64,000 nucleotides of DNA, from the NCBI GenBank assembly GCA_019828565.1, contig JAHDYR010000030.1:62001-126000 (forward strand). The letters run 5' to 3'. The notes under the pieces were generated by a model. The model did no database searches and was not told the origin of the DNA. It saw only the letters and a list, made by a program, of their open reading frames with translations. Below are positions 27,333 through 37,134 of the stretch, piece by piece. Made by a program: the position numbers and the translations under genes. The stretch comes from Carpediemonas membranifera (lineage: Eukaryota; Fornicata). Positions within the stretch are counted from its first letter, which is position 1, and every line of letters begins with the position of its first letter.

Positions 27333-30300
27333 TTACTCAGCCATCTGTGACAGCACCAGAAGCAGGCAGTTGGACGTCACGGGAGTGGCGAGGCTGGCGA
27401 CGACCTTCTCGACGACACCTTCGTGGGGGGCAGTAATCTCGACGTCCATCTTCAGCGAGGACACCTTGAGCAGAGGCTCGCCGCGGTAGACGTGGGCACC
27501 AGGCTCAGCCGCGATCTCGGTGACCTTGCCGGGCATGGGGGCGGTGATGTGGGTGGGGTCATTCTTGTCCGCGGGGGGGAGGACGGCCTTCCCCTTGTTG
27601 CCGTCGTTGTGCTCGGGCTCGGCAATGACAACGTTCATGGAGATGCCGCCGACGAGGAAGGAGAGGGTGCGGGTCTTGTGGGCCGACACGGGCGAGAAGC
27701 GGGTCAGGGTGATGTCGCCGACAGTCTCGCCGCAGACCATACCGCCGAAGAATACGTGGCTGGGAAGGCCGACAGTGGCGGCGGAGTACTTCTGGATGTG
27801 GGCCATCCAAGCCTCGAAGACGGCGGGGAACATGACGTACGAGACGGCATCCTCCATGGCCGCCTCGATGTTGTAGCGGGATGACAGGTCGGCCTTGATC
27901 TTCTCGAGGTCGGCGGGGGGCATAACCTTGCCGGGGCGCTCGGACAGGGGCTTCTTGTCCTTAAGCACGGCCTTGGAGAAGGCATCAGGCAGCCCGTCCT
28001 CGGGGAAGCCGAGCTTGCCCTCGAACAGGTCCTGGATGGATTGGGGCCAGGGGAAGTCGGGGTTGACAGTGGCGGGGTTGACGGCGTCGGGGGTGAGGTC
28101 ATTCATGATGAGGTACATCGAGAGATCGCCCACACACTTGGAAGAGGGGGTGACCTTGACAATATCGCCGAGGGCGCGGTTGACGTCACGATACATGTCG
28201 AGAATCTCGGACCAGCGGTGCTCGAGGCCCATGTCGCGTGCCTGTGCGTACAGGTTGGAGAACTGACCGCCGGGGATCTGGTGCTCGTAGACGCGGGCAG
28301 TACCGGTCTTGATGCCGGACTCGTTCGAGGCGTACACCTTACGGACGGCCTCCCAGTACTGGGCGATCGGCTCGAGCTTGAGGTAGTCGATGCCTGTGTC
28401 CATCGCTGTGCCCTGGACAGAGGTGATGAAGGCGTTGAGGGAGGGCTGGGACGTAGTGTCAGCCAGGGAGCTGATGGCGAAGTCCATGATGTCACAGCCG
28501 GCAGAGGCCATGCCGAGGCAGGCGGCGAGGGCGGCGGACGAGGTGTTGTGCGTGTGGAAGTGGATCGGGATGTCCGGGGCGACCTCGCGCATGGCGGCCA
28601 TGAGGGGTCCGGCCATTTGAGGACGGAAGAGCCCCGCCATGTCCTTGATGGCAAGGATGTGGGCACCGGCGGACACAGCCTTCTGGGCGAGGGCGCGGTA
28701 GTAATCAAGCGTGTACTTGGTCTCGTTCTCATCGAGGAAGTTGCCGGTGAAGCAGATGGCGACCTCGGCGATCTTCCCGACCTTGCGAACCTGGTCGATG
28801 GAGACTTCCATCTGGGTGAAGTTGTTGAAGCAGTCAAAGATACGGAAGACGTCGATACCGTTGTTGGCGGCCTGGGTGATGAACTCACGGACGACGTTGT
28901 CGGGGTAAGAGGCATAGCCGACGGCGTTGGAGCCGCGGAGGAGCATCTGGAGGCAGGCGTTTGGGATACGGGCACGGAGCTCTCTCAGACGGGCCCATGG
29001 AGACTCCTTGAGGAAGCGGAAGGCAACGTCAAACGTCGCACCGCCCCAGCACTCAAAGGAGAACATCGTGGGGGTGGCGAGGGCCTGCTGGGTGGCGTCA
29101 ACGACGTCGAGGAAGTCCTTGGTACGGACCCGAGTGGCCAGCAGGGACTGGTGGGCGTCACGGAAGGTCGTGTCGGTGAGGAGGACGCCGCTCTGCTCAC
29201 GGACCCACTTGGCAGCGGCCTCGGGGCCACGCTCGTCGAGGACGCGCTTGGCGGTCATGACGGTGTTGTCGTGGAGGGGCTTGGTCGTGTCGACGGGGAC
29301 GGGGACGGGGCAGACGGGCAGCGGCTGGTCAGCGCGGGCCTTCTTCACGCGGGAGTTGTCCGCGACGGTGCGCTCGGCGATGTAGACGAGGTTCGGGGGG
29401 ACCTCGGGGCCGGGGGTCGCGTCCTTGGTCAGATCCACGGTCACGGCGCCCTTGCGGCTGGGGCGGGCGGCGGGGGGCTCGAGGGCGGCGAGCTTGTCCG
29501 AGAGCTGGGTGGGAGTGAGCTCGAGGAAGCGGCCCATGGCGCGGAACTTGGCCTGGCGGTCCTTGACGATGTCATCGGGGGTCATGACGTCCCACTGAGC
29601 AAACGAGGCCATGATGTCGATGGACAGGGCCTTGAGGAGGAAGGGGCAGTAGTGGTAGTCCTCGGCGGGGTACTCCGTGATGATGGAGTCGATGACGCCG
29701 AGCTCCTTGAGCTGGTGTGCATAGACGTGCTGCTTCGTGGCGATCTTCATGCAGTCCTTGGGGAAGTTGGTCTTCTTGTCGTCCTCGTCCTTGTAGCGGC
29801 CCAGAATGGACGCCGCGCCCTCGGGGGAGATGACAGAGTAGTAGGCGTTCGACAGCATCGACACGCGGTTGCCCATGGCGAGGCCGAGGGCACCGCCGGA
29901 CCCACCCTCGCCGGTGACGACGGTGTAGATGGGGGTGCGGAGGGAGGCCATGAAGAGGAGGATCTCAGCAATGGCCTGACCTTGGCCGGCAACCTCGGCG
30001 TCAAACGAGGGGAGGGCGCCGCACGTGTCGACGAGGGAGACGACGGGGAGGCCGAACTGGTCGGCGAGGCCCATAAGGCGCTGGGCGGTGCGGTAGCCGT
30101 CGGGGTGGGACATGCCGAACTCGCGGGAGGACAGGGCCTCGGCGGAGTGGCCCTTGTGGGTGGCGATCACGACGCAAGGACGGACCTCAGTGTTGTCCCC
30201 GACGCGGGGGAGGAGGCCGATGCCGCCCTGGATGGCGTCATCGCGGCCCTGGCGGCCGTCACCAGCGAGGTGGATGAAGGTGGCGCCGAACAGCTTGTGG

Positions 30301-31211
30301 ACGAGATCCGTGGGCTGGTAGCGGTCGATGTTACGGGCGTGGGTGTAGTCTGCCTCGTAGGGACGGGTGGGGGTCCCGGGGGGGATGTCGGCAATGTCGG
30401 GGGCGTCGAGCATCTCGGTGTGGTCCTCAACCTTGAAGGGCGAGTCGCGGCGGCGGGCGAGAATCTGGATGAGCGTGGCGACGCGCTTATGGGCGTCCTC
30501 CTTGTCGAGAGCGACCATGTCAATCTGACCGTAGTTGTGGAGGAACTGGGCAGACTGGAAGCCCTCGGGGCAGTTGGTGTCGTACTTATCCTGCTCCATG
30601 TCGAAGCAAGTGTTCAGGATGACGCTGGGGCCGGCAAAACCGATACGGGCATCCTTGATGCCGATCTTGAAGTCAGCCTGCATGGCGTAGGAAGCGGCGA
30701 CACCACCGTACGTGGGGTCGAGCAGGAGGGTGATGAAGGGGAGGTGGCAGGCGCGGAAAGCGGCGACTGCGCAAGAAACCTTGGCCATCTGCATCAGGGC
30801 GAGAGTGCCCTCCTGCATACGGGCGCCACCGGAGGCGCACTCCATGACGAGAGGCATCATGTGCTCGCGCGCGTAGTCGAAGGCGCGGCAGATACGCTCG
30901 CCCTCAGCGCAACCGAGAGTACCGCCGAAGTACTTGAAGTTGTGAGTAACGTAGATTACCTTGACACCGCCGAAAGACTTCTCAGAGACAGTGATACCGC
31001 AGAAATCCTTGCCCTTGCTGGCATTGGCGTCAATCTGTTCGCCATAGCTAACATTATTGAACTCGAAACCGAGGAAATCGCTTGATACAACCTCAGTAAA
31101 CATAGACATCGGTCGCACGGAGAGGGTTGGTGAGTGTTGACTTCGTTTGAAGTCGAGCATTTTTAGCGAATCAGGAGTGAGTCTCACGAACCTGTGCTGG
31201 TTCGACCCCAT
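27333..31211 (-). CDS. Giardia-type transcarboxylase: acyl-CoA carboxyltransferase / pyruvate carboxyltransferase / biotin carrier fusion
   Basis: About 1292 aa from the ATG at 31211 (in-frame ATGs at 31160 and 31109 are alternatives; the domain starts right after the latter). Order: AccD-like carboxyltransferase half (ECASGGARMQEG), AccA-like half (TGEGGSGGALGLAMGNR, ISPEGAASILGRY), about residues 40-560; pyruvate carboxylase carboxyltransferase domain from about 650 (LTDTTFRDAHQSLLATR, FECWGGATFDVA, LLRGSNAVGYASYPD, LAIKDMAGL, HFHTHNT); biotin carrier domain at the C-terminus with SLKM, lysine near 1254. No biotin carboxylase/ATP-grasp domain is present. It should move a carboxyl group between oxaloacetate and an acyl-CoA (malonyl- or methylmalonyl-CoA) via biotin, without ATP. 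The same fusion at about the same length is known from Giardia. Confidence 0.9.
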   Translation of the reverse strand: MGSNQHRFVRLTPDSLKMLDFKRSQHSPTLSVRPMSMFTEVVSSDFLGFEFNNVSYGEQIDANASKGKDFCGITVSEKSFGGVKVIYVTHNFKYFGGTLGCAEGERICRAFDYAREHMMPLVMECASGGARMQEGTLALMQMAKVSCAVAAFRACHLPFITLLLDPTYGGVAASYAMQADFKIGIKDARIGFAGPSVILNTCFDMEQDKYDTNCPEGFQSAQFLHNYGQIDMVALDKEDAHKRVATLIQILARRRDSPFKVEDHTEMLDAPDIADIPPGTPTRPYEADYTHARNIDRYQPTDLVHKLFGATFIHLAGDGRQGRDDAIQGGIGLLPRVGDNTEVRPCVVIATHKGHSAEALSSREFGMSHPDGYRTAQRLMGLADQFGLPVVSLVDTCGALPSFDAEVAGQGQAIAEILLFMASLRTPIYTVVTGEGGSGGALGLAMGNRVSMLSNAYYSVISPEGAASILGRYKDEDDKKTNFPKDCMKIATKQHVYAHQLKELGVIDSIITEYPAEDYHYCPFLLKALSIDIMASFAQWDVMTPDDIVKDRQAKFRAMGRFLELTPTQLSDKLAALEPPAARPSRKGAVTVDLTKDATPGPEVPPNLVYIAERTVADNSRVKKARADQPLPVCPVPVPVDTTKPLHDNTVMTAKRVLDERGPEAAAKWVREQSGVLLTDTTFRDAHQSLLATRVRTKDFLDVVDATQQALATPTMFSFECWGGATFDVAFRFLKESPWARLRELRARIPNACLQMLLRGSNAVGYASYPDNVVREFITQAANNGIDVFRIFDCFNNFTQMEVSIDQVRKVGKIAEVAICFTGNFLDENETKYTLDYYRALAQKAVSAGAHILAIKDMAGLFRPQMAGPLMAAMREVAPDIPIHFHTHNTSSAALAACLGMASAGCDIMDFAISSLADTTSQPSLNAFITSVQGTAMDTGIDYLKLEPIAQYWEAVRKVYASNESGIKTGTARVYEHQIPGGQFSNLYAQARDMGLEHRWSEILDMYRDVNRALGDIVKVTPSSKCVGDLSMYLIMNDLTPDAVNPATVNPDFPWPQSIQDLFEGKLGFPEDGLPDAFSKAVLKDKKPLSERPGKVMPPADLEKIKADLSSRYNIEAAMEDAVSYVMFPAVFEAWMAHIQKYSAATVGLPSHVFFGGMVCGETVGDITLTRFSPVSAHKTRTLSFLVGGISMNVVIAEPEHNDGNKGKAVLPPADKNDPTHITAPMPGKVTEIAAEPGAHVYRGEPLLKVSSLKMDVEITAPHEGVVEKVVASLATPVTSNCLLLVLSQMAE

Positions 31212-31450
31212 ACAGTGAATTGGTGCCCTCCGTAGTCGTTGCCCCGGCTTTCTTCGAAAGTCACCGTACAAGATCGTGCAATCAGCAGAATCCGATTATA
31301 TCGATAATTTTGGAGAGCGGTTACACCCAGTGCTATTCACCATTCCCGTGCCGAATTGCCGCGCACCGGACGCTGCCGAGCCACGTGGGGGACGATTGAA
31401 GGATTCGGCACGACTTGCCGACTCTGCGATGATAAGCCATCCCCCCAATC

Positions 31451-33151
31451 ATGAATACTGAGCAGCAGGCACAGCAGTTCTATGAAGAATCTGTGAAGTG
31501 CACATCATTAGTCTGTGGTGACGTACCGTCGCTGCTTGGCGCTGCATACGAACAAGAATTTGGCCGTTTTCCCATTCAAAGAGAAGCTTCTGAGCCAGTT
31601 CTGGACGATATACCGCGTATGCAGAAGCTTGGTACCGATATAAGTGCTCTGCAGCTTCGAGATCCCCGAGCCCGATCATTTCTCACGCAGGCAGCCCGGA
31701 TCCTAGCAACAAACGGCGCTGAAGTCCTTAGTATGAACATCCCGCTCGATCCAGGGCAGGAGCTACCCAACATGCTCCACACCCTCATCCATGGCACTCT
31801 CTGGGCCGTCCTCATGCAGGCTTGCACCGACCCCGACGTCGAGGGTCACGACCCCAAGTCCCAGGGCCGGGAGAGCCCCCCGGTCATGCCTGACATGGCC
31901 ATCTGGTTCCTGTGCAAGAAGACTATGTTCGCTGCCCGCGTTGCCCGGAAGGACGGCCGGTTGACCCGCACTGTGGACGTCGGCGGGGCGCTGGCCTTCT
32001 GCCTCTGCTATTCGGGCCGACTCTTTTGCAACGGCATCCCTTGCTGCACGACTGACCCCGACGCCGCGGACCATATTTATAAGCGGGTGCACGTGCCGCC
32101 CGTCCTCTACCATTGGACCACGGGCCGTGAGGCCATCGCCCTGACAGCCCAGGGTCTATACGGCTGGGGGGAGAACAGGATGGGCAGCCTAGGCGTGGGG
32201 GAGCACACAAACGTTCCCCCGACCCGCCTCACATTCCCGTCTCACCCCGCGATCGCTCAGTTGCTCCGGAGCCCAGCTGCCTGTGCCCTGGGACTCTTCA
32301 TGGGCGACGGCGCCACCATCATCGCCACCCCGGTCGGCGTGATGGCGGCGGGGTCCAACATCGGCGGCCGGCTGGGGGTAGGGACTGACGCCCGCTCGGT
32401 CCCCTGGTTCCAGCACGTCCCCCTGCCCGCTGGCTTCACCCCAACGTCTGCAGTGATCTCACCCACCCGGACAATCCTCAAGGGCGGGACTGACAGCCTT
32501 GTGGCGGGCGACAACAGGGGCAACCAGCTCATGCTCGGGGAGAGTGTCGTCAGCGCCACCACCTTTGCCCAGCCGTCGTTCCCAGTGGACCAGATCTGGG
32601 CGATGAGTGGCTACACAGTCATCCTCAGTGGCCATACCCTATTCTGCACTGGAACCAAGACCCGCCACATGAGCGTGGGGCGGGTGGTGTCGGGCGGCCC
32701 AGGTCTCCCCGCCCAGCTCAACCTGCCCCACCCTGTCAAGGCCGCGGTATTCATCAGCAAGTTCAACGTCGACATATGGGTGCTCGTGCGGGCAGACGGG
32801 CACGGTTCGTACGGGCTGTTCAAGTCCAAGGGCGGGGAAAAAGGGCGCTGGTCTGTCCCATTGTGGATCGGCGAGTGGTCAGTAGAGGGCGAGGTCAGCG
32901 CCGTCCGGGTGAAGTTCGGGGTCTACTGGATCCGGACGGAGGCAGGGTGGCATGAGATCGGCAGCCATTGTCTCGATGGATCGTTCCCGAGATGGTCTAA
33001 CGTCAAGCCGCAGGTATTCACTGACGTCACAGTGCAGGTCATGGGGCTTCGGCCCAAGGAACGCAGCGAGCAGGAGATGCAGGCTATCTTTAAGAGGAGC
33101 GCGCAGTTCGGATTAACTCCGGTGGAGTCCGCCGCTCAGCAGTCGCAATAG
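31451..33151 (+). CDS. RCC1-repeat-like protein
   Basis: 566 aa. The clearest RCC1-type repeat is GLYGWGENRMGSLGVGEHTN, with weaker repeats around AAGSNIGGRLGVGTDAR, VAGDNRGNQLMLGE and LFCTGTKTRHMSVG, so a seven-bladed propeller over about residues 170-520 is likely. The N-terminal 150 residues are helical with no recognised domain. RCC1-like proteins act as GEFs or as scaffolds; the catalytic features of true Ran GEF are not evident. It is divergent from the transcarboxylase gene; their starts are about 240 bp apart. Confidence 0.65.
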   Translation: MNTEQQAQQFYEESVKCTSLVCGDVPSLLGAAYEQEFGRFPIQREASEPVLDDIPRMQKLGTDISALQLRDPRARSFLTQAARILATNGAEVLSMNIPLDPGQELPNMLHTLIHGTLWAVLMQACTDPDVEGHDPKSQGRESPPVMPDMAIWFLCKKTMFAARVARKDGRLTRTVDVGGALAFCLCYSGRLFCNGIPCCTTDPDAADHIYKRVHVPPVLYHWTTGREAIALTAQGLYGWGENRMGSLGVGEHTNVPPTRLTFPSHPAIAQLLRSPAACALGLFMGDGATIIATPVGVMAAGSNIGGRLGVGTDARSVPWFQHVPLPAGFTPTSAVISPTRTILKGGTDSLVAGDNRGNQLMLGESVVSATTFAQPSFPVDQIWAMSGYTVILSGHTLFCTGTKTRHMSVGRVVSGGPGLPAQLNLPHPVKAAVFISKFNVDIWVLVRADGHGSYGLFKSKGGEKGRWSVPLWIGEWSVEGEVSAVRVKFGVYWIRTEAGWHEIGSHCLDGSFPRWSNVKPQVFTDVTVQVMGLRPKERSEQEMQAIFKRSAQFGLTPVESAAQQSQ

Positions 33152-33294
33152 TTATTCGTTTATCATTTAATATATAGATGGAAGTAAATGCAGCAGTACA
33201 GGTTGCTGTGGGGGTCGACTCCATGTACCAATCAGCCTGATCAATTGACGATTTCATTTTTCCACTCGAAAATCCACTCGAGCGTTGTGGCGGA

Positions 33295-34860
33295 ATGCGC
33301 GAAGACATCGTTTATTCCAGAGATGAATTAGTAGCTTTATTCCAGGAAGTCTCTGTTCCTGACGTATTAGCGGCAAAGAACGAGCTCCAGCTGATGATTA
33401 CGCAACAGTCGCAGGTTCCCGGCGCTGTTGTGCCGCTTGACGGCGGGTTAGAGAAGAAAATGACCCAAAAGCAGCGCAAACTGACCAAGAAGGCGCCTAA
33501 GCCGCGTCTGGAGCGGAAACTGCTTTCCCGCGCACCGGTCCGTCGCACATCGATCACCGAGCAGGAGCAGCCGGCCAAGCCCCGAGCTAATGTCCACCAG
33601 CTGCAGCCCGACGATACTGAGGCTGTTTTCGAGGAGGATCTCTGGGATCTCCCCACTGGCAACAAGATTGTCGAGCTCGACCAACTGCTCCTCGACGTCA
33701 ATTTCGGCACCCACGCCAAGCCCGAGCCCAAGCCCGAGTCCAAGCCCGAGCCGAAGATGGAGGACGAGAGTGCGGCGATGTGGGAGTACAAGGACCCCAG
33801 CAACGTTGTGCACGGGCCTTACCCCACGGGCCAGATCAAGAAGTGGCTGCCACACTTCCCTGCGACGACCCCCATCAGGTGTGTCGGTGACAACGCGTGG
33901 GGCAAGCTGTCGGACAAGTTCGGCAAGAAGGAGGAGTCCAAGCCCGAGCCTACACCTGAGCCCAAGGCCGACCCGGTTCCCCAGCCTAAGCCCGCCCAGC
34001 GCAAGCCTGCCCCTGCCACCGCACCCGCGCAGCCTGCTGCTCCCGTCAAGACCCCTAAGCCCAAGCTAGCACCCCAAGCTCCTCCCCAGGCTCCCCAAAC
34101 TCTTGCTCCCCAGCCCCAGCCCCAGCAGCCGATGCCGCAGTCGCCCCTCCGCCCGGACCCCCGCATGGCACCGGCAGACTGGCAGGCCCCCGGTCGCCTT
34201 GGCCCCATGGGCCCGGAGATGTTCCCCCAGGGCCAGATGATGCCCCGCATGCCCTACCCAGGTATGCAGCCTGTCGGGCCGGACGGCCGGCCTATGGTGT
34301 TCCCCCCATACCCCGGGATGATGCCGATGCCCGTACCCAACCCCACCGGCTCTGCTCCAGTCACCCCCGGCCAGCAGCCTGCCCAGCCCATGCCCATGCC
34401 CTCGCCCGGCAGAGACGGCCAGCCCCAGTGGCCGCAGTATATGCCTAGGGAGCCCGGACCCCGGCCAGCCCAGCCCCAGGCCGGTGGCGCCCCAGCACCG
34501 TGGCTCATGCCCAACAGGCCGGCCCCGCGTGGACTAGGTGAGATCATGCAGCAGGACGTCGCCCAGAAGCAGGCCGCTCCAGCTCCGCAGCAGCATGTGC
34601 CGTCCGGTTGGGGCAAGCCTGCCGCTGCCCCCAAACCCAAGACACTCCGCCAGATCTTCGAGGAGCAAGCGACCCAGAACCGGAAGACCTCTGCCCGCCC
34701 CACTGCGAGTGCCCCGTTGACCCCCATCCGGGGTGGCTGGGCGTCTGTTCCCACTGCCCAGTCGCTGGGAGCAATCATGTCTGAGCAATCTGACGGAGGT
34801 TTCGGGTCGCCCCTTCAGTATCGCGGTGTGACCAAGGCCAAGGCCCAGCGGAAAATGTAA
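33295..34860 (+). CDS. GYF-domain protein, GIGYF-like
   Basis: 521 aa. At the N-terminus YSRDELVAL fits the eIF4E/4EHP-binding consensus YxxxxL-phi and aligns with the GIGYF start (YGREEMLALY). A GYF domain follows at about 160-205: MWEYKDPSNVVHGPYPTGQI then KKWLPHFPATTPIRC. The middle (about 215-420) is Pro/Gln/Met-rich with PxPMP and PPYPGMM repeats; the C-terminus has a repeated 'LGEIMQ/LGAIMS' motif. GIGYF proteins bridge the cap-binding protein 4EHP to translational repression, and GYF domains bind proline-rich PPG-phi ligands. The GYF plus binding-motif combination supports the assignment. Confidence 0.7.
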   Translation: MREDIVYSRDELVALFQEVSVPDVLAAKNELQLMITQQSQVPGAVVPLDGGLEKKMTQKQRKLTKKAPKPRLERKLLSRAPVRRTSITEQEQPAKPRANVHQLQPDDTEAVFEEDLWDLPTGNKIVELDQLLLDVNFGTHAKPEPKPESKPEPKMEDESAAMWEYKDPSNVVHGPYPTGQIKKWLPHFPATTPIRCVGDNAWGKLSDKFGKKEESKPEPTPEPKADPVPQPKPAQRKPAPATAPAQPAAPVKTPKPKLAPQAPPQAPQTLAPQPQPQQPMPQSPLRPDPRMAPADWQAPGRLGPMGPEMFPQGQMMPRMPYPGMQPVGPDGRPMVFPPYPGMMPMPVPNPTGSAPVTPGQQPAQPMPMPSPGRDGQPQWPQYMPREPGPRPAQPQAGGAPAPWLMPNRPAPRGLGEIMQQDVAQKQAAPAPQQHVPSGWGKPAAAPKPKTLRQIFEEQATQNRKTSARPTASAPLTPIRGGWASVPTAQSLGAIMSEQSDGGFGSPLQYRGVTKAKAQRKM

Positions 34861-34975
34861 GCTTTATAAACGAGGTTGATACGATCGTAGATTCGCTGAT
34901 TCGGGAGATTCGAAATCTCTCGAACCGGAGATGACAAAACACGCAGAAGCCAGGAACTAGAAACTGAAAATACGA

Positions 34976-35479
34976 ATGACAGCATCCAACCGAGCACTAT
35001 ACGGCAACATTCCCTTTCAGGACATCGCAGGAGGTCCTCCCACGTTCTCATCGACGCCGCTGATGAGCGACGGTCCCTCCAAGACCGGTAGCGGCGGCAA
35101 CGCTGCTATGTCGTCTTCCCAGAAGCTACTAGGTACCATCTGGATGGTTGTTCTACACCGCGTGACGATTCTGACGTTCGTCCTCACAGTGCTCATCAGC
35201 TGTGTTGGAGCACCTGTCGTCGGATTCATCCTCGTCGCCCTGTTCAGCAGCGTCCTCATCGCCACCCCCTTGGTCGGCTGCGGCCTTCTCTTCATCATCT
35301 GCGGGTCGACCGAGATTGTCCTTGAACTCCTCCTCGGCCTTGTCCTCAAGCTTGACACATACCGCAGGCGGCGCCCAATCTACGTCATCCTCGGCGGGCT
35401 CCAGGTGATGTTTGGCATCGTTTACACGGTGGTCACCACCATCGTGGGGGCCGCTTTGTTCGTGATATTCAACGTTTAA
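34976..35479 (+). CDS. Small four-TM membrane protein 1 (tandem family)
   Basis: 167 aa, ATG 34976. A cytosolic-looking N-terminal 50 residues with FSSTPLMSD are followed by four hydrophobic segments at about 52-72, 76-98, 100-120 and 138-162; the charged loop LDTYRRRRP lies before the last. First of four adjacent genes on the same strand with the same plan (Pro/Ser-rich N-tail containing P-L-[LIM], then four TMs, total 165-200 aa). A signal peptide is absent. The family is not one I recognise; the layout recalls SCAMP/tetraspan vesicle proteins. Confidence 0.65.
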   Translation: MTASNRALYGNIPFQDIAGGPPTFSSTPLMSDGPSKTGSGGNAAMSSSQKLLGTIWMVVLHRVTILTFVLTVLISCVGAPVVGFILVALFSSVLIATPLVGCGLLFIICGSTEIVLELLLGLVLKLDTYRRRRPIYVILGGLQVMFGIVYTVVTTIVGAALFVIFNV

Positions 35480-35606
35480 ACCGATGAATGGCAGAGTGCC
35501 AGATTGATTGCCCAGGCCTGAGCTCGATTACTAAAGTGTGGAAAGATACATAAATTCACTAAATTTCGCTAAATCTCGCTTCAAACTATCACTGACGTTT
35601 CCATCC

Positions 35607-36128
35607 ATGGACGGCAACTACGGATACAACGTACCTTACAACGGTCAATACGGCGAAAACATGGGAAACCAGCTCTATTCCGCCGATGAAGACCAACCAC
35701 CTTCGTTTTCCAAGCCCCTGATGGACACTGAATCTCATCCGCAAAATTCATCTGAACTGACCGCAGAACAGTTGAAGCCCCTCGCCTACCTGATCAACCT
35801 GCACCGCCTCACTATTAGCACGTTCATCTTCATGGCCGGGATGAGTGCGATCATCTCTCCCCTCATTGGTGTCGTCTTCGCCGTACTCACTGGAAGCTAC
35901 CTTCTCGCCTCCCCAATTTTCCTATTCGGCCCGTTGTTTGCCCTGGTCGGTGCTGCTGAGGTCGTGTTGGAGTTCTTCCTTGCTGCCAAGTGGACGCAGG
36001 AGTCCGCCCTCACCCGCCGCCCCTTCTACATCGCACTGGCTGCCCTGCAAATACTGGGAGGCATCGCATACATGGTGGTCATGCCGGTTGTGGTCGCCGT
36101 AGAGTTTATATTGCTCGGCCGCTGGTGA
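35607..36128 (+). CDS. Small four-TM membrane protein 2 (tandem family)
   Basis: 173 aa from the ATG at 35607 (MDGNYGYN); the longer frame begins with GTG. The N-tail is Tyr/Asn/Gln-rich with PPSFSKPLMD, then four TMs. The motif ALVGAAEVVLEFFLA matches CGSTEIVLELLLG of protein 1, and FYIALAALQILGGIAYMVV matches IYVILGGLQVMFGIVYTVV, so the two are clear paralogues. Confidence 0.65.
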   Translation: MDGNYGYNVPYNGQYGENMGNQLYSADEDQPPSFSKPLMDTESHPQNSSELTAEQLKPLAYLINLHRLTISTFIFMAGMSAIISPLIGVVFAVLTGSYLLASPIFLFGPLFALVGAAEVVLEFFLAAKWTQESALTRRPFYIALAALQILGGIAYMVVMPVVVAVEFILLGRW

Positions 36129-36316
36129 TGGTCGGGTCGGGGTAAAGTGCTTGAGAACAATTCTTGGCGATCTCTGTCATGTATGAGAAGGAGAGGCTGA
36201 GGTGGTGGTACGCGTCGACTCTGGTCATCATGATATCGTTATGATATTGATACAAATCTTGGGACCGATGGAGATCAAAATCTCGATCCAAACTTCTCTC
36301 ACAACAAAGGCATCAG

Positions 36317-36922
36317 ATGGCATCTCGTCAGGAAAACGCTTATGGCTTTCTTTCTGAGCGCCCCGTGTTAGATGTCAACGCCCCTCTGCTCCATGGTGCC
36401 CCAGCGAGCCAGGCGGCGCCCAATCAGCAATATTCTGGTCAGTACGTCCCTACGGGGCCACCACAGTTCCAATCCGATCCAAATATGCAGGCTATGAAAG
36501 CATATACAGCTATTCATGGCCACATAGACCTTCCGTCCCGCAAGCCCATCGGCTCGGCCCTTACCCGCGTCGTGCAGGTCTGGACAGTCCTGAACGCCGC
36601 CCTCCTCATCCTAGTCATGTTCGCCGGGCTGGTAGTGATCCCGTTTGTGACGTTCTTCTGGTCGATCGACCTGTTCCTCGCCTTCCTCGTCCTCTTCCTC
36701 ATCGGCGCCCCCCTCACCCTTGCCGGTCTGGTCGAGCTGCCACTGGTAATGATCTTGTCATTCTTCGATGGTGCCCGGAAGAGTCATTTCCTGGCCACTG
36801 GCTTCGTGGCGCTCAGCTTTTTCCAGATATCCGGCGGGTTTCTGTGGACCAGCATGGCAATGTTCTCAGCAGGCGTGTTGTACGTTATCAAGATCGTGTT
36901 CCTGATGCTCCTCGTCATGTAG
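36317..36922 (+). CDS. Small four-TM membrane protein 3 (tandem family)
   Basis: 201 aa, ATG 36317. The N-tail of about 85 residues is Gln/Pro-rich with VNAPLLHG, then four TMs. LAGLVELPLVMILSFFDGAR aligns with the 'xEVVLE' helix of its neighbours, and FVALSFFQISGGFLWT with their last helix. Divergence from its neighbours is high, so the array is old. Confidence 0.65.
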   Translation: MASRQENAYGFLSERPVLDVNAPLLHGAPASQAAPNQQYSGQYVPTGPPQFQSDPNMQAMKAYTAIHGHIDLPSRKPIGSALTRVVQVWTVLNAALLILVMFAGLVVIPFVTFFWSIDLFLAFLVLFLIGAPLTLAGLVELPLVMILSFFDGARKSHFLATGFVALSFFQISGGFLWTSMAMFSAGVLYVIKIVFLMLLVM

Positions 36923-37134
36923 GCCTGTGGCGGGGTGGGGAACCTCACGAGGTTGGGTTTGACGTCAAACGAGTAACATAGCGTAACGTAAACAACGGCG
37001 CCTGACTCAGGTCGCACGCTCACTCTGTATCTGGCACACTACCATTGATAGATTCTGTGAGATTTTGGATCCGGGCGAATTCGGAGATTTCGGGTACAAT
37101 CTCCCCGAGAAAGCCTCACATTCATTCAATTCAG

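Noticed and set aside
28041-31085. 1014-aa plus-strand open frame opposite the transcarboxylase
   Set aside because: Val/Gly/Glu/Asp-rich antisense shadow of a GC-rich gene; the minus strand matches known carboxyltransferase motifs throughout.
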